64,000 nt of DNA from Bacillota bacterium (GCA_013540605.1 JABVCK010000029.1:1-64000); one strand, 5' to 3'; numbered from the stretch's first letter, positions 54,309 to 62,929 are shown. Numbers and translations: made by a program. The notes: generated by a model from the sequence alone, not told the origin.

Positions 54309-55229
54309 TTGCTTAAATACATAATAAAAAAAATAGTTACGATGATACCGGTCCTGGTGTGTATTACCGTTATAGTCTTCTTAATCCTTCACTTAGCGCC
54401 GGGCGATCCCGTAGACCTTATTGTGGGACCGAATGTAACACCGGAAGTATACGAGAACATAAGGAATAAGCTCGGATTGGACCAACCGCTTACAGTACAG
54501 TATTTTAAATTCATGTCAAATCTTTTGAGAGGCGACCTCGGAACATCCATATTGCAGCAGAGGCCGGTATCGGAGATAATCATCGAACGCTTTCCGGTTA
54601 CCCTTGAACTGGGATTATCTGCGCTGGTTATTTCCTTTGCAATAGCGCTGCCTGCGGGTATAATTGCAGCGGTCAACAGGAATTCATGGCCGGATTATGC
54701 CTGTATGTCCGGAGCGCTGGTCGGCATGTCCATGCCCACCTTTTGGTTCGGAATTCTTCTCATGTATTTCTTTGCGTACAAAATGAGATTATTCCCGATA
54801 TCCGGATACGGGACCCTACGGCACCTGGTATTGCCCGCCTTTGCCATGGGACTGACCGACGCCGCAGTTACCGCAAGAATGGTCAGGTCAAGCATGCTGG
54901 AGGTTATTAGACAGGATTATATCAGGACTGCAAGGAGCAAGGGGCTGGCGGAGAAAGTTGTTATAAACCAGCATGCGTTGAAAAACGCTTTAATTCCGAT
55001 AGTTACGCTGCTTGGGCTGAGGATGGGCTGGCTATTGGGCGGTTCGGTAATCCTGGAGAATGTATTCAGCAGGCCAGGGCTTGGCCGGCTTATAGTGGAT
55101 TCAATACTTGCCAGGGATTATCCCGTGGTGCAGGGCGCCATGATTGTGCTCACCGCTTCAATTATGGCGGGCAATATTCTGGCCGACATTCTATACGCCG
55201 TTGTCGACCCGAGGATTAAATACAACTAA
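54309..55229 (+). CDS. ABC transporter permease (DppB/OppB-like)
   Basis: 306 residues with six membrane helices. TTG 54309 is favoured since GGGGGTG lies seven bases upstream; ATG 54294 has its nearest site too far away. The N-terminus IKKIVTMIPVLVCITVIVFL and LAPGDPVDLIVGP are typical; the coupling motif is DYIRTARSKGLAEKVV (EAA loop). It forms the channel with the second permease. Confidence 0.92.
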   Translation: MLKYIIKKIVTMIPVLVCITVIVFLILHLAPGDPVDLIVGPNVTPEVYENIRNKLGLDQPLTVQYFKFMSNLLRGDLGTSILQQRPVSEIIIERFPVTLELGLSALVISFAIALPAGIIAAVNRNSWPDYACMSGALVGMSMPTFWFGILLMYFFAYKMRLFPISGYGTLRHLVLPAFAMGLTDAAVTARMVRSSMLEVIRQDYIRTARSKGLAEKVVINQHALKNALIPIVTLLGLRMGWLLGGSVILENVFSRPGLGRLIVDSILARDYPVVQGAMIVLTASIMAGNILADILYAVVDPRIKYN

Positions 55230-55234
55230 TTACG

Positions 55235-55312
55235 TAGTGGCCAGTGATCAGTGGGCAGTGTCTAGTACCTAGCACCTGCGATCTGCGATCTGCCGACTGC
55301 GATCTATGACAG
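55235..55312. repeat. array of 7-bp units between permease genes
   Basis: Units GCCAGTG, ATCAGTG, GGCAGTG, then inverted-type CTGCGAT, CTGCGAT, CTGCCGA, CTGCGAT. It resembles the heptamer arrays at 16204 and inside the GGGGACA repeats, and it separates the two co-directional permease genes without a promoter. Confidence 0.7.
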
Positions 55313-55331
55313 TGTAAAGGCAGGTGAAAGC

Positions 55332-56213
55332 ATGGCTGATAATAATTACTTGATTGATATCCAGGATAAACCAAGCAGCAGCTTCAGCGATTTCAGAAAA
55401 AGGCTGTTGAGGAGCAAGGGGGCTGTGTTTGGCGCATCTATAATCATTCTTTTGATTGTATGCGCAATCTTGGCTCCGCTCATTGCTCCCTATGGGTATG
55501 ATGAGATGAACCTGCCCGAAGGACTCCAAGCCCCTTCACAGAAGCATTTGTTCGGCACCGATGAGCTGGGAAGGGATATATTCAGCAGGGTAGTGTTCGG
55601 CTCCAGGATTTCACTTCAGATAGCAACGATAGCGGTAGGGGTTTCATTGATAATAGGGCTGGTGCTGGGGGCTCTGGCCGGATACTATGGCGGTATAGTG
55701 GACTTTGGGATATGCGCCCTAACCGATACCGCATGGGCTTTCCCTATGACGCTGCTGGCAATAGCTTTCATAGCGGCTCTCGGGCCTGGGCTCGTAAACG
55801 TTATGATTGCGGTGGCGCTGGTTAGCTGGGCCGGTTATGCCCGTCTGGTAAGGGGACAGTTCCTGTCGCTGAGGGAACAGGAGTTTGTTGAAGCGGCGCG
55901 TGTATTGGGAATGAGTGACATGAGAATAATATTCAGGCATATATTGCCGAACTCCCTTGCGCCTATAATCGTATTGACTACTCTGGAGGTGCCGAAGGCA
56001 ATAATTGTGGAATCGTCATTAAGCTTCCTCGGCCTGGGGGCACAGCCGCCCACACCCAGCTGGGGGTCTATTATAAGTTCAGGAAGGTCGTTCATTGATA
56101 CTGCTCCATGGATATCTTTTTTCCCTGGATTAATGATTATGCTGGTGGTTCTGGGCTTCAACCTGTTCGGTGATGCGCTAAGAGATGCCCTTGACCCCAG
56201 GCTTAAGGATTAG
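55332..56213 (+). CDS. ABC transporter permease (DppC/OppC-like)
   Basis: 293 residues with six membrane helices, one after a 30-residue cytosolic N-terminus. Marks are LFGTDELGRDIFSRVVFG, the EAA loop EFVEAARVLGMSDMRIIF and SSLSFLGLGAQPPTPSWG, near-invariant in DppC/OppC. GCAGGTGAAAG precedes ATG 55332. It completes the transporter; the D-aminoacylase follows 11 bases after. Confidence 0.94.
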   Translation: MADNNYLIDIQDKPSSSFSDFRKRLLRSKGAVFGASIIILLIVCAILAPLIAPYGYDEMNLPEGLQAPSQKHLFGTDELGRDIFSRVVFGSRISLQIATIAVGVSLIIGLVLGALAGYYGGIVDFGICALTDTAWAFPMTLLAIAFIAALGPGLVNVMIAVALVSWAGYARLVRGQFLSLREQEFVEAARVLGMSDMRIIFRHILPNSLAPIIVLTTLEVPKAIIVESSLSFLGLGAQPPTPSWGSIISSGRSFIDTAPWISFFPGLMIMLVVLGFNLFGDALRDALDPRLKD

Positions 56214-56223
56214 GAGAAGAGCT

Positions 56224-57843
56224 ATGTTTGATATTGTGATTAAGGGCGGAAAAATACTGGACGGCTCTGGGGGTAAGGCCTATAGGGCGGATATAGGCAT
56301 TAAGAATGAAATTATTTGTGAGATAGGCAGCGAAATAGATACCGGGTGTGCTGATCTTATCCATGCAGATGGGTATACAGTATGTCCGGGCTTTATAGAC
56401 ATACATTCCCATTCCGATTTTTCACTTATACATAACCCAAGGGCGGAAAGCAAGGTAATGCAGGGAGTGACCACAGAAATAGTGGGAAACTGCGGGTTTT
56501 CTCCCGGGCCGGTGAACCCTTCGCGCTTTGATGAGCTTATGCAGTATCTTGTTAACACGGTTGCCATAAGCGAAGAAGAAAAAAAGGCCTGGAAATACAG
56601 GAGCCAGGGAGAGTTTTTATGCCAATTGGAGAACTGCGGGATAGCGGTAAATATCGCTTCCCTTGTGGGACACGGCACTATTAAGGTTGCAGCGATGGGG
56701 TTCAAAAAAGAAGAGCCTTCCCGGAGAGAACACGCCCACATGGCCGAAATGCTTATTAATGAGTTGGAACAGGGCGTATTTGGGTTATCATCCGGGCTTC
56801 AATACGAGCCGGGTGTTTTCAGCACCTTTGATGAGATGGAGAAGTTGCTCACAGTTTTAAAAGGGTATAACGGCATATACTCCACACATTTAAAAAGTGA
56901 GGGCAAGCACTTGCTGGAGTGTTTGGATGAGGCTGCCAGACTTGCGGCTTTAACCGGAGTATCCCTGGAGATATCTCACCTGAAGGCAGAGGGCAGATCT
57001 AACTGGGGCAAGGTTGAACAGGCCCTGGAACTGATAGATGAAGCATATGGCAGGGGTGTCGATGTAGGGTTTGACCTGTACCCCTATACCGCATTCGGCA
57101 GCGGGCTGATGGACCTGCTGCCGCCATGGACGAGGGAGCTCGGCTCCGGGAGAATGGTTGATATTATTAACGATGCAGTGCTTAAGGAAAGAATCCTGAG
57201 GGATATGAAAAGCGGGCTTCCGGGATGGGAAAACCCTATGGAAGGTATGTCGTGGGACAGGGTAAGAATTGCTTCGGTTGCCAGCGATAAAAACAAGAAA
57301 TATGAAGGTTTAAACCTGATGCAAATATCCGAGGAAATCGGCTGCATACCGGCCGACGCGGTGCTAAGGCTTGTTGCGGATGAAAGAGGAGCGGTTAAGA
57401 TGGTGTTCTTCGGCATGAGGGAGGAAGATATAATAACAGTAATGAAGCATCCGAGAACAATGTTTTGCACCGACGGAAGGGCCGTAGCGCCCTATGGGAG
57501 AACCGGCAAGGGTAAGCCGCACCCAAGGTATTACGGCACTTACCCGAGAATACTCGGGCATTACGTAAGGGATTTGCGTGTAATTCCCATCGAAGAAGCG
57601 GTTAAGAAAATGACGCTCCTGCCTGCGGAGAAGATGAATTTGAAGAGAAGGGGACAGTTGAAGAAAGGCAATTTTGCTGATATCGTGGTGTTTGATGAAA
57701 ATACCGTAATGGATAGGGCAACCTTCGATGAGCCCCACAGTTTTCCGCAGGGAATTATGTATGTGCTTGTTAATGGCCAGGCTGTAGTTTGGAAAGGGGA
57801 GCATACCGGACGGCTCCCCGGAAAGATATTAAGAAAAACTTAA
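56224..57843 (+). CDS. N-acyl-D-amino-acid deacylase family protein (D-aminoacylase)
   Basis: 539 residues from ATG 56224 (AGGAG 11 bases upstream); a longer frame from 56185 lies within the permease gene. Metal-dependent amidohydrolase: VCPGFIDIHSHSDFS gives the first metal His pair, EIVGNCGFSPGPV the Cys ligand typical of D-aminoacylases, STHLKSEG and ISHLKAEG the further His ligands, and CTDGRAVAPYG the catalytic Asp. The family removes acyl groups from N-acyl-D-amino acids or acts on related D-residue amides. Being the last gene after a peptide transporter and a C26 hydrolase, it probably acts on the imported compound. Confidence 0.9.
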   Translation: MFDIVIKGGKILDGSGGKAYRADIGIKNEIICEIGSEIDTGCADLIHADGYTVCPGFIDIHSHSDFSLIHNPRAESKVMQGVTTEIVGNCGFSPGPVNPSRFDELMQYLVNTVAISEEEKKAWKYRSQGEFLCQLENCGIAVNIASLVGHGTIKVAAMGFKKEEPSRREHAHMAEMLINELEQGVFGLSSGLQYEPGVFSTFDEMEKLLTVLKGYNGIYSTHLKSEGKHLLECLDEAARLAALTGVSLEISHLKAEGRSNWGKVEQALELIDEAYGRGVDVGFDLYPYTAFGSGLMDLLPPWTRELGSGRMVDIINDAVLKERILRDMKSGLPGWENPMEGMSWDRVRIASVASDKNKKYEGLNLMQISEEIGCIPADAVLRLVADERGAVKMVFFGMREEDIITVMKHPRTMFCTDGRAVAPYGRTGKGKPHPRYYGTYPRILGHYVRDLRVIPIEEAVKKMTLLPAEKMNLKRRGQLKKGNFADIVVFDENTVMDRATFDEPHSFPQGIMYVLVNGQAVVWKGEHTGRLPGKILRKT

Positions 57844-57868
57844 GTCACTGATCACTAGCCACTACATC

Positions 57869-58035
57869 GGGGACATTCCGCGGCAAGGAATACATCGGGG
57901 ACATTCCTAGATGCTAGATCATAGATCACAGATCACAGGTGACCGGGTTAGGCCTTTAGGTTTTACCCTATAGCCTTGCCCTGATGTCTGTCATCTGGTC
58001 ACTGATCACTGGCAACTGATAAGCGGTGTGTCCCC
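57869..58035. repeat. GGGGACA dispersed repeat, long form with doubled left end
   Basis: Two GGGGACATTCC left ends (57869 and 57897), heptamers ATCATAG, ATCACAG, ATCACAG, then a central part nearly identical to 5968-6046, ending with GCGGTGTGTCCCC at 58023-58035. The doubled end looks like one copy inserted into or next to a short copy. Confidence 0.8.
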
Positions 58036-58098
58036 TTTCCTGTTTTTTCTCAAAAATATAACATATCTTGTCCTGCGGATTAATATTCATAATATTAG

Positions 58099-58203
58099 GA
58101 GTACTATATGTAGAAGTACTATATGTGCAAAATGCAAAAGGAAAGTAAATAGCAAAGGAAAGTAAATAGCAAAATAGCAAAATAACAAAGGAAAGTAAAT
58201 AGC
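58099..58203 (+). repeat. short tandem repeats before the opine-dehydrogenase promoter
   Basis: AGTACTATATGT occurs twice (58100-58127), then GGAAAGTAAATAGCAAA is repeated three times with interruptions (58140-58203), ending at the promoter. It codes for nothing. An A-rich direct array of this kind could affect promoter strength. Confidence 0.65.
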
Positions 58204-58204
58204 A

Positions 58205-58233
58205 TTGACAGAATTTCAGATTTGTAGTATAAT
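58205..58233 (+). promoter_or_regulatory. consensus sigma-A promoter of the opine-dehydrogenase unit
   Basis: TTGACA (58205-58210), a 17-base spacer, then TATAAT (58228-58233): a perfect match to the consensus. Transcription would start near 58240, leaving a 300-base leader with the conserved block (to about 58350) and a riboswitch. Confidence 0.9.
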
Positions 58234-58371
58234 CTAAAAACAACGTCTGCATGTGGTTTACATATTTTCATTGCATCCCTGGTTTGAATTACATGTCTGG
58301 GTTGCACAAATTTCATCTACAATTCTTCATTGGTATTTATTTAAATCAAAAACCACAAATTCATAGTGTAT

Positions 58372-58418
58372 GGTGATGGAGCTCACCGGAAATGCAATTA
58401 ATTGCTGATGGCTCCTGC
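58372..58418 (+). promoter_or_regulatory. fluoride riboswitch (crcB motif) aptamer
   Basis: The RNA fits the crcB/fluoride aptamer closely. P1 is GGTG/CACC with the 8-base loop ATGGAGCT. An AAA-containing joiner leads to stem GCAAT-TA-ATTGC, then the conserved TGATG, then GGCTCC, which pairs with the P1 loop (GGAGCT) as the pseudoknot, then CTGC where the consensus has CUAC. Downstream, GCTAAC-ATCAA-GTTAGC (58417-58433) overlaps the aptamer end, and CGCAG-AGAATTG-CTGCG-ATTTTG (58452) could be a weak terminator. Known examples activate fluoride exporters (crcB/fluc, eriC-F); no such gene is visible here. Confidence 0.82.
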
Positions 58419-58539
58419 TAACATCAAGTTAGCTTGGGAAAGCGTCTTTTTCGCAGAGAATTGCTGCGATTTTGTTACCGCTCTCCGCATTCTAGTTCTA
58501 TCTTCACATAAAGTAAAAAAATGGAAAAGGAGGGATTGT

Positions 58540-59679
58540 ATGCAGGACTTATTCAGAAATTTCCCGAAATTTGCCGTAGTCGGCGGAGGGAATGGAGGGC
58601 TTGCAACCGCTGGGTATCTGGCCAGCATGGGTTACCACGTGAATCTTTTTAACAGGTCTCCGGATAAAATTCGAGATATTTTGAACAACAAAAAGATAAT
58701 TCTTGAAGGAGCAATACAAGCCGAAGGATGCGTGGATATTGCCACATCGAATATGCAGGAGGCTGTTGAAGATGTTGACATAGTAATGGTTGTGGTTCCG
58801 GCATCCGCCCACCGGCAGATAGCCAGAGAAATGTCACCGTACCTGAAGGACGGCCAGATTGTAATCCTTAACCCGGGGAGAACCGGTGGGGCCCTTGAAT
58901 TCAGGAACACATTGCATGAGACGGGAAACAAATCGAGGATAACCGTAGCGGAAGCACAGACGTTGCTGTATGCTTGCAGGAAGACAGGAAATCAAAGGGT
59001 GAATATTTTCAGTATTAAGGAAAGGGTTGCTATTGCTGCAATACCCGCTACCCGCACACAAAAGATAATAAAGATGCTTTCCCAGGCTTTTCCCCAGTTT
59101 TATTCAGCGAGAAATGTTCTGGAAACCAGCTTTAACAATATAGGAGCAATCTTTCATCCGGCTCCGACGCTGCTCAACGCAGGCCGCATCGAGACGACCG
59201 GGGGGGATTTCGAGTACTACATTGAAGGAATATCCCCAACAGTGGCAAGGATTCTGGAAGAGATGGATTGTGAAAGGATAAGGGTAGCTGAAACACTGGG
59301 TGTGAAAGCAATATCGGCAATAAAGTGGCTAGAACAATCGTATAACGCTGTGGATGAAAGCCTGTACGGAGCAATCCAGAAAACCGTAGCATACAAAGGA
59401 ATAAAGTCGCCGGCGACAGTCAACAACAGGTATATATTCGAAGACGTTCCAGTTAGTTTAGTGCCAATATCTTCAATAGGTAAAATGTTTGGAATACCTA
59501 CACCCACGATAGACTCGATAATACAGCTGGCATGCGCGGCTCAGGATGAGGATTATTGGGAGATCGGCAGGACTGTCGAGACTCTTGGATTATCAGGGAA
59601 ATCCGCCAAAGAGATAAACAGACTGGTTATGGAGGAAGAGATTGACATCATGGATGACTCGGAAGGAGTGGTGGCTTAA
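58540..59679 (+). CDS. NAD/NADP octopine/nopaline dehydrogenase family protein
   Basis: 379 residues from ATG 58540 (AAAAGGAGGG upstream). A reading from 58402 overlaps the riboswitch and is rejected. The N-terminal Rossmann fold has FAVVGGGNGGLATAGYLAS. The C-terminal opine-dehydrogenase domain has IFHPAPTLLNAGRIE with the conserved catalytic His region and EYYIEGISPTVARILEE. Opine dehydrogenases reversibly join an amino acid and a 2-keto acid through an imine. The partner gene overlaps the last base (TAATG), so the two products very likely act together. Control by fluoride is predicted by the leader, not by the enzyme itself. Confidence 0.88.
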   Translation: MQDLFRNFPKFAVVGGGNGGLATAGYLASMGYHVNLFNRSPDKIRDILNNKKIILEGAIQAEGCVDIATSNMQEAVEDVDIVMVVVPASAHRQIAREMSPYLKDGQIVILNPGRTGGALEFRNTLHETGNKSRITVAEAQTLLYACRKTGNQRVNIFSIKERVAIAAIPATRTQKIIKMLSQAFPQFYSARNVLETSFNNIGAIFHPAPTLLNAGRIETTGGDFEYYIEGISPTVARILEEMDCERIRVAETLGVKAISAIKWLEQSYNAVDESLYGAIQKTVAYKGIKSPATVNNRYIFEDVPVSLVPISSIGKMFGIPTPTIDSIIQLACAAQDEDYWEIGRTVETLGLSGKSAKEINRLVMEEEIDIMDDSEGVVA

Positions 59680-61334
59680 TGAGAAAGATTGTCGCAGCAT
59701 CGATAGGGAATTGCGTCCATGTGGCGGGTGTAGTGAATTTTTTGAGAATCGCGGAGGACCAGGGTTATAATTGTATATTCCTGGGGCCTGCGGTCGGTGT
59801 CGATGAGTTGATCGACAGGGTTAAAAAAGAAAAGCCCGAGATAGTAGGAGTTAGCTACAGGCTGACGCCTGAAGCCCTGAAACCTTTGCTGATACATTTG
59901 AAGAAAAGAGTGGATGAGGAAGGCATCAAAAAAATCAAGTGGGTATTTGGCGGGACCGAGCCCACCGCACAGGTAGCGGAAGAAGCAGGTTTCTTCTCCA
60001 GGGTTTTCGACGGGACCGGGGGCATGGATAAAACCATCAGCTTCCTGAAGGGAAAGGCGTCCCTTGAAGTAAAGCAAAACTACGCAGATAACCTGGCAGA
60101 CAGGATAGAGGCAAAGTACCCGTATCCGGTCATCAGGCACCATTTCGGCTTGCCGGACCTCGAAAGTACGGTAAGGGGCATTGAAGAAATTGCCTTATCC
60201 GAGGTCCTGGATATAATCTCCCTGGCCCCTGACCAGAACGCCCAGCAGTTTTTCTTCAGACAGGAGAAGATGAATAAAGAGCTTGATGGCGCCGGCGGGG
60301 TTCCGATAAGAAGCGAAAAGGATCTGTCCGATATGTACAGCGCTTCACGAAGAGGGAATTATCCGCTGTTAAGGAGCTACAGCGGCACAGCTGACCTGGA
60401 AAAAATGGCGGATATGTTTATCCGTACCATCAACAATGCATGGTGCGCCGTACCTCTCTGCTGGTATAACGTGCTGGACGGCAGGGGAGACAGGAAGGTT
60501 GAGACTGCGATAAAGGAAAACCAGGCCTTGATGAGATGGCACGCCCGGAGGAATGTGCCTGTTGAAGTCAACGAGGCGCACCACTGGAGTCTCAGGGATG
60601 CCCATGATGTGGTCGGAGTGGTAGCTGCCTTTCTTGCCGCGTACAACGCGAAGAAAGCCGGTGTGAAGAATTACATTGCGCAGTACATGTTCAACGTGCC
60701 GCCGGCAATCTCGCCCAAGATGGACCTGGCAAAGATGGTGGCCAAGATTGAGCTGATCGAATCGCTGCATGATGAGACCTTCACCTCCTACAGGCAGGCA
60801 AGGGCAGGGCTGGCAAGGTTTTCAACCGACCTGAACCTGGCGAAGGGGCAGCTTGCATCTTCGACACAGCTGGCCATGGCAATCAAACCGCACATCTATC
60901 ACGTTGTGGGTTATTGTGAGGCCCATCATGCGGCAACCGCTCAAGATGTCATTGAGAGCGTCAAGATTGCCAGGGGTGTGATTGAAGGATGCCTGTCCGG
61001 GTACCCCGATATAACCAATGACCCGCAAGTGGTGTCAAGGAAAGAATGGCTGATTGTTCAGGCTCTGTACACCCTGAATTTTATAAGGGAGACCTTCGAT
61101 GAGCACGAAGACCCGTGGAGTTCACCGGAGGTAATAGCCCGCTGCATAAAGCTGGGCATACTGGATGCGCCTCACCTGAAGGGCAACCCTTCAGCGTGTG
61201 GAAAGCTCCAGACCCGGATAGTGAACGGCGCACTCGAGGCATACGACAGGGCAGCCGGCAGGGTGATCTATGAAGAGGAGAGGCTGGAAAGGATATTGGA
61301 AGACGGCAAGAGGGTCTTGCATAGCTCTGCATAA
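59679..61334 (+). CDS. cobalamin-binding protein with mutase-like C-terminal domain
   Basis: 551 residues. The first 120 residues look like a B12-binding Rossmann domain: MRKIVAASIGNCVHVAGVVN holds a His in the place of the DxHxxG lower ligand (here the motif reads NCVHVAG), and GLSYRLTP-like VGVSYRLTPEALKPLL and WVFGGTEPTAQVAEEAGF follow. The remaining 420 residues (VLDIISLAPDQNAQQFFF, WCAVPLCWYNVLDGRGD, HARRNVPVEVNEAHHWSLRD) seem to form a barrel like those of B12 mutases or aminomutases, but I cannot name the reaction. It is coupled to the opine dehydrogenase by a one-base overlap. An amino-acid-type substrate is likely. Confidence 0.7.
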   Translation: MRKIVAASIGNCVHVAGVVNFLRIAEDQGYNCIFLGPAVGVDELIDRVKKEKPEIVGVSYRLTPEALKPLLIHLKKRVDEEGIKKIKWVFGGTEPTAQVAEEAGFFSRVFDGTGGMDKTISFLKGKASLEVKQNYADNLADRIEAKYPYPVIRHHFGLPDLESTVRGIEEIALSEVLDIISLAPDQNAQQFFFRQEKMNKELDGAGGVPIRSEKDLSDMYSASRRGNYPLLRSYSGTADLEKMADMFIRTINNAWCAVPLCWYNVLDGRGDRKVETAIKENQALMRWHARRNVPVEVNEAHHWSLRDAHDVVGVVAAFLAAYNAKKAGVKNYIAQYMFNVPPAISPKMDLAKMVAKIELIESLHDETFTSYRQARAGLARFSTDLNLAKGQLASSTQLAMAIKPHIYHVVGYCEAHHAATAQDVIESVKIARGVIEGCLSGYPDITNDPQVVSRKEWLIVQALYTLNFIRETFDEHEDPWSSPEVIARCIKLGILDAPHLKGNPSACGKLQTRIVNGALEAYDRAAGRVIYEEERLERILEDGKRVLHSSA

Positions 61335-61359
61335 TGGTACTTCCCTTTGCATTAGCATC

Positions 61360-61394
61360 AAAGCTTCCGAGGTTTAGGCTTCGGGAGCTTTTTG
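61360..61394 (+). terminator. rho-independent terminator
   Basis: AAGCTTCCGAGG pairs with CTTCGGGAGCTT, followed by TTTGTT. It ends the opine-dehydrogenase/B12 operon. The next 230 bases contain no gene. Confidence 0.8.
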
Positions 61395-61628
61395 TTGTTT
61401 ATTACTGCTTTACTACTGTGCTCTCAATGTGGTATGTAGCTTTTCCCTGGATAATATTGTATAATCATATATCCTTAGGATTTTCAATTATAAAGAATTA
61501 AGTAGTTCCCTCTGAAAAACAGGGGCTTTGAGCCTTGAAAAATCAACATCTCAGCAGGATTTTTGCGGTAAAATGTCGAATATATACAATATACAACAAA
61601 TAAGTTAAATCCTGAGAGGTGTTTGCTA

Positions 61629-62259
61629 ATGTTAAGACTGGACTACCCCGAAATCGCAGCTAATCAAATTTCAATGGTTGAACTGCTGCTGCCTCCGGAA
61701 ATATTAAAATTACCGTCGGATCTTGCTAAGGTAGACCAAATCCTTAATGATGAAAGGTTTGAAGAACCTTTTATCGAGAGATTCAATGTGACTATCGGTA
61801 GAGGTTCAGTGCCAATTCGGCCATATATAAGGCTTATGGTGTTAAAGTATTCAAATGAGTGGGGTTACGAAACTCTTGAAAAGAAAGTAAATGATAGTAT
61901 CACTCTCAAGAAATTCTGCCGCATCCCCCTGGATAAACCCGCACCGGATAGTACAACATTGATAAAGCTAAACCAAAAGTACGGTGAAGACGTCATAAAG
62001 GATTTGAATCAAAGCAGGAATAAAGAAAGTAGCCATACCTGCAAAGGGAAAGAAATCCAAAGCCCGGGCGGAACTGGAAAAAAGCCGATGGTTTAAAAGA
62101 CTGGTGCACTGGAGAGCAGGGTCAGAAGCAAAAATCAGTCTTCTCAAACGCAAATACGGGCTTGACCGTAGTCTTTTCCGTGGGTACAGTGGAACAAGCA
62201 CATGGGTAGGTTGGGGTATTTTGACCCATAACCTGTTTAATGCAGTAAAATATGCGTAA
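61629..62259 (+). pseudogene. transposase with internal deletion and frameshift
   Basis: The N-terminal frame (from ATG 61629) has the DUF772-type start of IS1182/IS5-like transposases: LPSDLAKVDQILNDERF, RPYIRLMVLKYSNEWGYETL, KPAPDSTTLIKLNQKYG. After about residue 125 it jumps into another frame that gives the family C-terminus: KKSKARAELEKSRWFKRLVH, WRAGSEAKISLLKRKYGLDR, GTSTWVGWGILTHNLF, ending at TAA 62257-62259. The catalytic middle part (about 200 residues) is missing. It is a dead copy; no inverted repeats were identified. Confidence 0.85.
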
Positions 62260-62371
62260 TATCGGGGATAGTGGCCACGAATAACCGATATGAAATTGTC
62301 AAGGAACTAAAATTCTATATTCAACCCCTGAGGGTTTTATCAAAAAATCATTTTTCAGGGGATACTACTTA

Positions 62372-62524
62372 ATGCAGGATAGCAAAGCTGCGGCTGAATA
62401 TGCAGATATAAAGGTTAAGCTTGAAAAAGAGTTTAGAACAAACAGAGATATGTATAGACTGTTTAAATCAGAATTTGGTGATAAAACTGTCAACGAATTA
62501 AAAGAGAAAAGTCCAGAACAATAG
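62372..62524 (+). pseudogene. possible remnant of a GrpB-family protein C-terminus
   Basis: A 50-codon frame from ATG 62372 without a clear ribosome site. The sequence AEYADIKVKLEKEFRTNRDM is like the C-terminal helix of GrpB/UPF0157 nucleotidyltransferase-fold proteins (pattern YxxLKxxL..KF..dR..Y). The rest of such a gene is absent upstream, where the dead transposase lies. The assignment is weak. Confidence 0.35.
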
Positions 62525-62644
62525 AGTCACCATAGTAGAGAAAAAGCGACCTATAAATATAGCCAATGACCAGACAAATATTTTGGTGACGATGCTGATT
62601 GGATGGTATAATATAACTATAAACTGATAAATGGAGCTGTTTTT

Positions 62645-62929
62645 ATGACTATGGAAAAAATAAAACTGAATGAAGACTTGACAGCATTTATGAACAAGCT
62701 GGCTTTTCTAGGGGACAGTTTGGAAGAAAAAGTAAATGTTTCACTTTCAATTAGCCTCTTTGCCGGCAAACAGGTATCTCTGGCAAAAGCTGCTGAGTTG
62801 GCGAATAAATCCTTGACTGATTTCATGGATATATTGAAAAAGATCAACATCCCTTGGTGCGAATATACTGAAGATATGAAGAATTCGGATGACCTTGCAG
62901 TAAAGCTGATATTACATGAATTTGTATAA
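62645..62929 (+). CDS. UPF0175 family protein
   Basis: 94 residues. TGGAGC lies about nine bases before ATG 62645. ISLFAGKQVSLAKAAELANK, then SLTDFMDILKKINIPWCEY, is the UPF0175 pattern, a short helix-turn-helix-like fold whose members are often the antitoxin half of a pair with a PIN-type (DUF3368) toxin. No toxin gene follows here; a terminator hairpin comes directly after the stop. It is either an orphan antitoxin or a stand-alone regulator. Confidence 0.75.
   Translation: MTMEKIKLNEDLTAFMNKLAFLGDSLEEKVNVSLSISLFAGKQVSLAKAAELANKSLTDFMDILKKINIPWCEYTEDMKNSDDLAVKLILHEFV

Noticed and set aside
58140-58203. AT-rich tandem repeats considered as CRISPR or iterons
   Set aside because: Three irregular copies of about 17 bases without spacers; no replication gene nearby.
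58402-58540. An in-frame extension that would start the opine dehydrogenase 46 codons earlier
   Set aside because: The extension overlaps the riboswitch tail, has no ribosome site, and the encoded peptide does not resemble family N-termini; ATG 58540 has AAAAGGAGGG.
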